Assembly: GCA_022814565.1 (NCBI GenBank)
Contig: JAKLNG010000009.1
Coordinates: forward strand, 1,471,162-1,535,161
From: Phaeophleospora eucalypticola
Taxonomy: Eukaryota; Ascomycota; Dothideomycetes; Mycosphaerellales; Mycosphaerellaceae
DNA length: 64,000 nucleotides
Direction of reading: 5' to 3'
Numbering within the stretch: the first letter of the stretch is position 1; each line of letters starts with the position of its first letter. The position numbers and the translations under genes are program-made. Below are positions 44,523 through 53,824 of the stretch, one piece after another. A model generated the notes under the pieces. The model saw nothing but the letters and a program-made list of their open reading frames with translations, had not been told where the DNA came from and did not search any database.

Positions 44523-46048
44523 ATGGCTAGATTGAAGTCCAGGACAGGGTGTTTGACGTGCATAGCTCGCCGGAAAAAATGTGACGAGGCACTCCCCAAA
44601 TGCGGCCACTGTTCTCGACTCCAGCTTGCTTGCGTCCGACGCGAGAATGAGCATGACCGCGACGGAGAAGGCATCGAAGTTGCGAGGAAGTCTGCGATTA
44701 CTGCCACAAACCTGAAAGGGAAGACACCGACGCTGCGCCTGACGGTCACGAATGGTTATCCGCCTTTCCAGAGCGACTTGGAGAAGGAATTGTCCAAGAA
44801 CAGCCCACAAGCTCTGAAGCTGCTGGTGTCTCGGATCGCCGGTGAAGGATTTGGGGATGTCACTCTCTTCGGCACGTTCTGCACCCAGAGCCCCCTCGTG
44901 CGGGAAGCTGTTGTCGCCTTCACCGCCTTCAACTCGGGTGCAACGTACGAAGACTCATACAAGCTCGCTCTCAAGAGCTACCAGAAGTGCGTTACCGATC
45001 TGAAGGAGTCGAGAGCATACGAGCTGGAAGACCCTGCCCAGCAAGATTGCGTCTTGACCGCCATCAACTTCCTCGGACTTCTTGAGGTGAGTCGCCTTAT
45101 CTGTCTCCTTGACAACTTGACCTCTAATCAAGGATGCAGGCGTTGAGACTTGGCGACTCCAGTAGCTCCGTGGCTCACTTCGAGATGTGTCGCCGTCTGT
45201 TGGCTGGCCGTCTATCTCAGCCTCGTGCTTTGGGGGATTCCAGTCTCCTGAAGCTGTATCGTGTCGTGGCCGAGTGCATTATATATAATCTTGCGACGTT
45301 GTCCCCTTTCCACACTGGTGTCCAAAATGCGGCGCAAGACTGGCAGGAATCCTTCGACTGTCTTTTCTCGAGGGATGATCACATGCTATCTCCGTTTCTT
45401 GGGGGCCTCCATGGTGTTTACAGGGTGATGTTTCGGACGAATACTTTGATGCGACAAACTCAAATCGTCCAAACCGCATCTTCGACATCTTCCAAAGCGC
45501 TTGGAGAATTGTGAGAAGAGCTCAACGACCTTGAGCACAGGGTTCCAGCCTCTTATCATGCTGTTGAGAACGAAGACGACCGGATGCTTTACACTGCAAA
45601 GCAGAAGATCTCAGTCTTCGCTTTACGAATACATCTCGTGAAGGTCTCAAGGCCGTCGGCTACCACTTTAGACATCCTTGTGCGACGATACTTGCTCAAA
45701 GCATTGGACGTACTGAAGCAGCAAAATGTCCGCGAAGATTTGAATCCAGCTTTGCGCTGGCCTTTGACGATCTTCGCCTGCGCTGCGGAGACATCGGAAG
45801 ATTTCGAGTTCTTGATAGCCAAAATGCATGAGATCGCCGCCATCCTGGATCCCGCCAATAAGCAGAAGTTGATCTCGGCATCTGCGGTCCTGAGGCAATT
45901 CAGGCAGAGGTCCATGAACGAGAGCTGTCCAGAGGAGCGTACGTGGCATCCCAGAAATCAACTTGATTTCTTGCTCGAACCGCAACACTTAGATGGCGTC
46001 GTGATGCCATGCGCTGCGCATGTTGTTGCCCCCATTCCGATCAGATAG
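44523..46048 (+). CDS. Zn2Cys6 transcription factor interrupted by an in-frame stop
   Basis: The zinc cluster is complete at residues 10-37 (GCLTCIARRKKCDEALPKC followed by GHCSRLQLAC). A 53-base intron at 45087-45139 links the first exon to a helical regulatory region of the Fungal_trans_2 type (LRLGDSSSSVAHFEMCRRLL). The frame then hits TGA at 45512-45514, yet the same phase continues for 178 more codons with protein-like sequence (EELNDLEHRVPASYHAVE, LVRRYLLKALDVLKQ) to 46048. Three explanations: a recent nonsense mutation, stop readthrough, or a 30-base intron (GTGAGA...CACAG, 45511-45540) that would restore the frame but is shorter than normal fungal introns. The minimal product ends at 45511. 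Confidence 0.7.
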
Positions 46049-48694
46049 CCTTTGAAGACGGCTTGCGTTAATCAGGAGATGCGATCGAACGTCCGAGTCG
46101 CTGATGTTACTTCCGGCTAGATAATGCCCACATATTTTACCAAGGGCATATCGCTAGAGCATATCCTCTTTTCCTTGAGCTTGTGTCGTCCTTGGACAGA
46201 GAAGTCTCTCGTGCAACACCCAGACCGGGACCATTCGCTGGCACATGTCGCCGAGTGCTTCCGTCGTGATCTTATCTTGTGCCACACAGCTCTCTGCGAG
46301 ACCTCGGTATCACTGCTCTTGCAGAACAACCTTGATGGCCAAATTGCCGTATGCTTTCCAGTTGGTCCCCAAAAGGCTTTGAGATGGAGTTGATCCTTGA
46401 GCCGCTGATGAAGGTTGCAATACGATGTTAGTGGATACGACGGTCCAGATCTTGTCAAACAATAAGGCTCGGATGATTGACTCGCTCCGCGAAAGTCGGG
46501 CGTAAGCGCCACAAGGCCACAGTACCAATCAGGAACTTGCTGCAGCTCTCGTACCTTCTCTGAAATCGTGGAAGTGTCGTCGCAGCATTGAGACAGTCGA
46601 CAAAGTCTCAAAGCGCGTTTCAGCACGTCATAAAAATGGAAGAGAAAGAAGTTCAGAGACCGATCAATTGGCGGCTCCTCTGTTATGTTTGACTTGTACG
46701 GAGCCCTGGCCGAAGCTCTATCCGTTTTTGGAAGTCATGCAGGGCCAGCCAATGAGATCGTTTATCGCCGTGCATTAGCGGCCCCCATGGTTTGCATGTG
46801 GTTGCGAGTGGGCCTCCTCCTCTCACTTGCCCAACGTAGCAATGTCGTCGACGGCGTACAAATTTTCGAGCGTTGAATATAATGGCAAGGAGAGCATTTG
46901 GATCCAGCCCCAAACTCTAGTGAAAAGGCTTTCTTCCAGTGCACCACTCAAGTCGTATCACTCCGGTAAACTCCGTTCAACCTTTCCTCAGTCACGATCT
47001 TCTGGTCCACAAGGCAGTCATTGTTCGAAACCTGTATGTTGCCGAATGAGACCCCGCTTCTTTGCAGAGAGCGACAAAGCTTGTTGACACGACACTCGTC
47101 AGCGATCGGAGTGTTGCTTGCAATCAATTTCAACGATCAGCCACGAAGCAGCCATGTGCTACGCCAACATGATCACCTGGGAGAAATGCGGCCACTTTCG
47201 TGTCATCACACAGATGTGTGCCAAAGCATCACAAGCCCGACCACCGACACTTTGCAGCAATGCCCATGAGCCTGTCGCAACCGACATCGATGCTGGACGC
47301 GGCGTGTGTCCGGACTTGACGAAGCATCCCAATGCAGCCAGCGACTCGAAAACATATGCTTGGGCCAGAAATCTTGGTATTACAAGCACATGCAAGAAGG
47401 CGCCTCTCCCGTTTCTTGGCAATATCAAAGACTGAGCTCTGCTGGAGCTTTGCGCATCAAACCCTGGCATGCTGAAGAAGCTTTGCTGCTGGACAGTCGG
47501 CCAGCCCAGTCGTTATGATAAAGAAGGCACACGACTCATGAGGGAAATGCGAAGGCGAAAACAGGCCGGATCGATCGAATCATTTAGGGCGTTAATGGCG
47601 AGTACATCAAATGGGCACCTCTTCAGTACTTGATCACATACTCTAGCATAGCGGGCGAAAACGTCTCTATTTCCAGTCTCGTATCGGAATGCTCTGTCAA
47701 ATTTGGACCTTTTCAGAACGCGAATGAAGAATCGGAAGAGCGAGTCCTTTGATAATGCACAGGAGAGTCAGCAGCAGTAGTTGGTGGCATTGCTCCAGGG
47801 TCGCGCAATCATTAGTGGCATGATCATCTTGCCACAGGCTGAGTTATGATTGAACAAAGACTGGTAGACATATAAGTGCTCAGTGTCAACGTCATCTTTA
47901 CGTTGATGATAAGAATCAAGATTGCTACAGGTTCTCCTTGCATCGACTTGATCATCCTCAGCTTCTAATGCAACATTCCACCATAATTCTATTTCGGTCA
48001 CCGATTCCCGGGAAGGTGAAAGAAGCTTTACTACTCGATCGACTATTCTGACTGCTCATCCTGCTCTGCCGACACGGTCCTGATGACGGCACGGAGTTGG
48101 CCCGAGAAAGTTTCCAATTCAAGACAGTCCAAGAACCGGCCAAACGAGGCCAAAATGGGACAAGTTCTAGAACTTTGTCAGTCAGCAAGACTTGTGTCAA
48201 TGAAACATCAGGAACACCAAAGTTCAACCTGCTTGGCGTTCACTGCGTTGCACACACGCTTGAAATTTGGACTACGATACAGTCAATGTAAAACGTCACC
48301 CGAGGTGCCAAATCACGATCAACGTAGCACGCTGTAGACGCCCACTGCGTTGCGCAACAAACGAAAGGCTCTGTGTCGATGGCTTCAGTCGCAAATATTT
48401 ACTCATACTAAGCCGGACGGTGTCAGCATGTACTAGAATGTTCTTGAGCAAGTGCTGACTGCAATACGATCCAAGAACAAAGCACCCTTCTGACTAGAGA
48501 ACGATGCCGACACTTCACCGACCCGGCAATTCCAACTTATTTCTGGGCGTTGAAGACAACAGCAGCAGAGACGAGTATAAAGGAAGCATCCGAACAGCTC
48601 GAATATGCACCGTCGCATCGATCAAAAGCCCTTCATCGCAATCATCAGCCCTGACCGCAGACACTCCTTCAAAAACCAGATTCCACCAGTCAAA
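46049..48694. other. gene-poor stretch upstream of the effector candidate
   Basis: A minus-strand frame at 46117-46626 (170 residues, LKRALRLCRLSQCCDD at its start) and an overlapping phase at 46310-46528 (ESIIRALLFDKIWTVV) look like pieces of one decayed gene, possibly a regulator. The rest has only short frames. Confidence 0.4.
48576..48582 (+). promoter_or_regulatory. TATA box of the Hce2-like gene
   Basis: TATAAAG lies 119 bases before the start codon, a suitable position for a strongly expressed secreted protein gene. Confidence 0.55.
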
Positions 48695-49165
48695 ATGCAG
48701 TTTACCACAGCCGCCGCTCTTTTTTTCTCACTGGCATCTGCCTCTCCTTTGGCCTTCCCTCAAAACGCCGGCTCTGGCTCCGGCATCAGCAACACCTGCG
48801 GCGTCTCGTCCTTCGTTCCAATCACCGGCGACGCTTCTCAAGCACCGACTCTCGACAACTGCTACAAGCTCCGCGACCAGGCTTCCAAGTCCGGCCCATG
48901 GAAAATTGACGGACCAAAGACACTGGCGACTTTCGGGGACTGCGCCTTCAGTGCTCAACCCGTCAATGGCGGCGAGTCTGGCTACATCGGCAACTCGGAT
49001 ATTCACGACTTGGTTGAGGATGCTATCAAGCGCTGGCAGAGCGCTGGATCCGTGAACGGCTATCAGGGCACGATCACCAAGCAGGTGGGTACTGCTGGTG
49101 ACATGCCTTGCGACTCCGAGGGAGGAACCCAGGTCCAGATTGCGTGGACCCTTGGCCGGGCTTAG
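48695..49165 (+). CDS. small secreted Hce2/ECP2-like effector candidate
   Basis: Single-exon gene for 156 residues with a signal peptide (MQFTTAAALFFSLASASP). The mature part has four cysteines, in NTCGV, DNCYKL, GDCAF and MPCDS, spaced as in the Hce2 domain (homologues of the Cladosporium fulvum ECP2 effector, described as putative necrosis-inducing factors). Other shared features are the YIGNSDIHDLVEDAIKRW segment and the GTAGDMPC segment near the end. ECP2-type proteins are secreted into plant tissue and affect virulence or host cell death in some fungi; whether this one does is unknown. The ATG at 48695 is chosen over an in-frame upstream ATG at 48605 because only it gives an N-terminal signal. 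Confidence 0.8.
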   Translation: MQFTTAAALFFSLASASPLAFPQNAGSGSGISNTCGVSSFVPITGDASQAPTLDNCYKLRDQASKSGPWKIDGPKTLATFGDCAFSAQPVNGGESGYIGNSDIHDLVEDAIKRWQSAGSVNGYQGTITKQVGTAGDMPCDSEGGTQVQIAWTLGRA

Positions 49166-49472
49166 ACTTGGACGAGCTCGTTTTTCCCGGGTCCAAGGCT
49201 GGCTGTGGAGTCGATGGGCTGGAGGGAGATCTTTGTACTGTAGCATTCTTCAATGTGTACTTCCTATTTGGTCAACGGGTTTGCTTCCCCTTTCAAACCT
49301 TTTCAGGCCGTTGCAACATCGCCAATTCAGTTTCGTGAAGGGAAAGTACTTGAAAACATCTTTGGTATTGATATTTCACCAATTTCTCGTTTCTTTTGAA
49401 CGTGTCGTTGCTCTTTCTATTTGAATGCTTGCAATGTCTTCATCATTTGTTCTGTCGTGATTTTGAAATCTC
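49166..49472. other. convergent 3' flanks
   Basis: AT- and T-rich non-coding sequence between the effector gene and the converging P450 gene. No gene is seen. Confidence 0.5.
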
Positions 49473-51180
49473 TCATTTGTCGCTCTCCAACCCTCCCCGA
49501 TATGTTATCTTCATGTGCATGTCGTGCTGATTCGCAAACCACTGCGTGAACACAGTCCACGGCTGTTCTGGATTCAGAAATTCGACGTCAAAGTGATGCA
49601 GCAACTGGGCGACGAATTTGGGCATCTCAACCTGATCAAGTTGTTAGTATGAAGCCTCGAAAGTCTCGTGAAGACATACTAAAGCGATGTTGCGGCCAAC
49701 GCAAGTCCTAGGGCCGCTGCCTCCGAATGTCATGTCGTGGGTGTTGTAGAAGCGGACTCGGTCTGCGTCTTCGAGCCACCGAGAGGGGTTGAAGGTGTCG
49801 GCATCATCTCCTGCACGGCGATTAGCTGGGTCATGGTGGTGCTTTCTGTGAGAGGTCTACCCCAAACAGCCTTGTCGCGGTTTGCAGCAATGGAGCTGAT
49901 TCCAACACATGTGCCAGGAGGAACAGTCTTGCCGTCAACTACGAGGTCTTCAGGGGCGTACCGAAGAAGCTGGTACACAATCGACGGCAGCAAGCGTGTG
50001 GCCTCTCGGATGCATGCGCAGAAAAGCGGGAGTTCCAGCGTCTGTTGGTAAGTGATCGGTCCTGTGAGCTCATGCGTCTGGTAGTATGTGTCGATCTCCT
50101 GCTGCACCTGATGATAGAGGGCTTCGTTCTTGCAAAGATAAAACAGACATGTTCGCATTCCAATGGAAGTTGTGTCCGCACCTGCTCCACTATATAGATG
50201 TCAGCTCACAATCCCAATACCCTCATATGCTCGACTTACACGATATACATGGCTTCTACCAGCACAGCATTGTCATCAACAGGCCCACCATCGGCTGTCT
50301 TCATCCGCATGAAATGGTTCAGCATGTCTTCTCTTTCTACTTTACTCTCGGCCCGTCGACGCAACGTGATACGTTCCCTCGTCCACTGCCGGAAGCCGCC
50401 AAATGGGTCAGGTAGATCAAAAGCGGCACCAACTTTTTCAACTAGGGGATTCATAATGATCTTTGTTTGGAGCCAGTAGTGTCCAAGATTGGCCATGATG
50501 TAGAAGCCTTGGTGGATCATGCCCTGGAGACCCATAACATCACTTTCAGTCTCGAGCATGCCAAGTGGCTCTCCGTAAGCGAGCGTACAAACGACATCGA
50601 AGGCAAGATTATTCGTCCACCTCGACATCTCGACGGCTTCTCCACGATCAGCCTTGACCCGGAGCTTTTCGAGCATAAGACTCAACGAGTCTTGGATGAA
50701 AGTTTCGTAGCGTAGGAGGGCAGACATCGAGTAGGCTGAAGACACCCGTTTTCTCAGGAACGAATGCATCTTCTTGTCTGTTTCTGAGAACATGATCGGC
50801 CCAACACTCGGGTCATTCCATGTGTCATACCAGTCAGTCTTCAAAGCTTTTGTTCCGTGATTGTAGAGCTTCTGTGTGGCTCCTGCGTCGACAATAGAAA
50901 GCTCGTTGGGTGCAATCCGGACAATGCGACCATATTTTCGATGGACCTCCAGGATGTCATCGTGCCATGTGCCTCGCCAGTAGCGACGGTTCCGCCAAGT
51001 ACCTAGAAAGCGGGCCTCCAATGGTCCGGGAAAGCATGCTAGAGGATGGAAGAAAAAGCGGTAAAGGGTGATGCCGATGATTGCCAGAAAGACGGTAGCC
51101 GGAAGGCCCCATTGCCAATTGTAGCGAACGAGGTGAGAAAGCGAAACGCCATCTGGCCTAGGAGTCAGCAGTGAAGGCAT
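49473..51180 (-). CDS. cytochrome P450 monooxygenase, pisatin-demethylase-like group
   Basis: Haem-thiolate monooxygenase anchored in the ER by an N-terminal helix (GLPATVFLAIIGITLYRFFF, residues 30-49) followed by the FPGP hinge. Four exons join through three introns and give about 510 residues. Landmarks: the I-helix GAGADTTS formed across the first intron, ExxR as EATR in CIREATRLLP, and the haem-binding loop FGGSGPRTCVGRN formed after the second intron (about 49812-49858, donor GTAGAC). The last exon ends MKITYRGGLESDK. Sequence style resembles fungal P450s that demethylate or hydroxylate plant phenolics, but substrate cannot be inferred. It lies in tandem with the MFS gene and near a Zn2Cys6 regulator. 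Confidence 0.9.
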
Positions 51181-51713
51181 GCTGATGCAGTGCTCGATGG
51201 CTGAGCGTCAAGTCGTTGAGCTGGATATTAGTAGCCAAGGAGGAGATTTACGTCTGAGCGAGAAGCCTGACCTATTTAATCAAGATCCAGGAGTGGAGCA
51301 AAGTTTCCACATGTTGATCGTCCTGCATAGCTCAGACATCGCTGTACATCCAGTTGTGCTGGTGTCAGTTAGCTCTGTGGCGCGCCTGATCTCGCAGCGC
51401 CCTTCTAAGCTTGCGTAAGCATCTCGTAACGGCCGGGAAGTCCAAACTTGGAACATGTACAATTGGCAACATTGAAGCAGAAGTATGTTGCCATGCCGGT
51501 GCCTCTGTAAAGCTCGTCTTCTTACGAGCCCGGTGTTGTGCAGAAGAGAAGTGTACTGTACGCTGCAAGTGCTAGTGGTATGCAGGTCAACGTCAATGGC
51601 GTAATTGGCAGAAAGGGCTTCTCGGATGTCGGATATTTCGCTTCCGGGCTGATCGACACGGAGGCGGTGCTCGTCAACTGGACATCGATAATGTACTGCT
51701 AGTCTGTGTATTA
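51181..51713. other. P450 promoter and MFS 3' flank
   Basis: The 533 bases between two same-strand genes hold only readthrough frames. No separate gene is seen. Confidence 0.5.
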
Positions 51714-53272
51714 CTATTCTGCCGTCTTTGTGTCCATCCAGTGCCTTAATTGAGCCCCCCGAAGGTATAGCAACCAAGGTATTGGGAGCAAAAGGATTGA
51801 GGCAAACGCGAAGACGCTTCCTGACCAATTGATACCAAGTTGCTCGTACATTGGTATCGTGAAGAGAGGAAAGACAGCTCCTAGGGTATAGCGTATCGAG
51901 CCGTTTGCGGCAAGTGCTGGTTGTCGTGTCAGCGCACAAGTAAACCAAAGTCGCCGAAACGAAAGTTTGACCAACCTGATGCTGCTGCTTCGGCCTTGTA
52001 TGTCTGAACAAGATAGGTAATTGCGGAAATCTATTGCCACAGTCAGTACGTGGAATGTAGGTGAGCGAGCGTAGGGGTTTGCCCACAAAGATGCAAAAAG
52101 ACCCAAAACCGAGAGGAATTCCTGCCATCACGACAGTCGCCCAATGAACGTTTCGATGTGCGGCCCATGCGTACCAAAAGAGCGAGATTGGTACGAAGAT
52201 ACTTCCAATCAACGCGGTGGTCAGTCGCAATTCCGGCCGAGCCTCGCCTTTGGAAGACTTGCGAGCCACCTTCTGCACGGCCAGTACCTCCACCAATAGA
52301 AAGGTCAAGGCTGCAAGGATGTAGCCAACGATTACGGCTATCAGACTGAGGCCTAGTTCCTGTGCGGTGAAGTCGAAGAGCGTTTGGTATACGTATGATG
52401 TGCTTGCGAAAAAGCTGAAGATCATAGCGTACGCAAAAGCCGTATACAGGGTCAGACCACAGACAATGACATCTGTGAAAAGCATTTTTGTCGGGCGCAT
52501 CAGTGCCATGAGGACGACTCGAGTCGTGGTCGGCTTCGAATGGTTGCCATCACCTTGTGCGGTGGAAGTGCGGCGTGGGGAGGTCTCCTTCATCAACACG
52601 GAAGCAACCCAGATGGGCGCAGCCATGATCAAAAGCAGATACTGGGTCCAACGCCAATCGTAGTTGAAATCTCGCAGGATGTACGCTCCTACCAAAGGAC
52701 CCAAAGTGGGGCCCAGAAAGGGACCAAGTATGAAGAGCATCGACGCAATACCACCGGCTCTGCCGAATCCCCAGATGTCCGCGACGGACCCTGCGCCGAT
52801 GGCGATGCCCGCAGATCCCAGAAACCCAGCCAAGAACCGACAGACCAGTATGGTAGCGAAGTTGGTAGCTGCTGCACAACCGCCGGTGAACGCTAGAAAA
52901 GCGGCCATGGACGCAATGTAGATGTATCTTCGTCCATATATTTCTGACATTGAGGCGATGAATAGCGGGCCTAGAGCAAGTCCGAGGGTGAAGAGGGTAA
53001 GAGGCAAAAGGGACACGGTCTGCGAGACGGCGTATTCGCGCTGAGGTGCTTGCTGGCTCCATAATTGACGTTGAGAGTGTCCTGTAAATGTTGTTGAGAT
53101 GGTCCTGGTCATTCGCACAACAGCGGGAATGTACTTACAATTGAAAAGCAAAAAGACATGGTATGGCGGTGTGGTAAAGCTTGCTCAATGCGCTCCAGTT
53201 GCGGCATTCGGGTTGCTGAACCAGGGATTGCTGCTGCGAGTCGTGTTGAGACATGTCCAGCTCGTCTGCCAT
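51714..53272 (-). pseudogene. DHA1-type MFS drug/metabolite transporter with a frameshift
   Basis: A 12-helix proton antiporter of the DHA1 group by its SQTVSLLPLTLFTLGLALGP, SEIYGRRYIY and GPFLGPTLGPLVGAYI segments. The first exon (53139-53272) starts MADELDMSQH and ends YHTAIPCLFAFQ. After a 57-base intron, exon 2 continues the family pattern as TLSTSIMEPAS, but about 14 codons later the family sequence resumes in another phase (EYAVSQTVSLL). The shift maps to a CGCG run near 53037-53041; loss of one CG pair would explain it (restoring a Ser-Ala-Arg-Glu-Tyr order). Downstream exons splice normally (introns about 52034-52096 and 51916-51978) and end at 51714. A sequencing error is possible. 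If real, the transporter is inactive. Confidence 0.72.
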
Positions 53273-53824
53273 GATGCGACTCGCTTTTGGTGGTGTCTAC
53301 GGTCTTGCCAGCACTCCAAAGCCGCGAGACATGGCAAGTCTGCGTCACCCTATATGGTCGCTGCTGGACCCACGATTAGTGAACTGACATTGCGAGTGGC
53401 TTTCGGCCGTAGGAGCAAGACTTGGATGGACGTCTGGATGCATTTGATTAGACGAGATGCGGCCGAGGCCAGAGGGGCGAAAAAGTGCTTTGATTATTAT
53501 CGCAACGGAGTGATGACCATTGTTGGAACGAACTTCGAAGTAGCAGAGTCTCATCAGGTGTGGCCGCTGCAGCTGCAGCACCCGGCCGTAATATTTCAGG
53601 GGCCCCGACGGAAGGAGGTCGAATCGGTTGCGGCCAAACTTTGCTCCGAGCCGCGTCGCAGACGGCTGAGGTCCCGTCAGGTCCCGTCGGGATGATTTGC
53701 CGACTGCGTTCAGACCTCCCCTCGACCTTGAGTCCATCGCGACATTCGCTTCTCGACGTTTCATTTCTTTGCGCTCATCAGGTGAACGCGGGCCGGCCGT
53801 ACCTTCCATTGACTCCGGAAGACC
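53273..53824. promoter_or_regulatory. divergent promoter of the MFS and Zn2Cys6 genes
   Basis: The 552 bases separate outward-facing start codons. GC-rich palindromes such as ggggcccc (near 53600) and several CGG triplets are present. The regulator could control its divergent neighbour from here, by inference. Confidence 0.45.
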
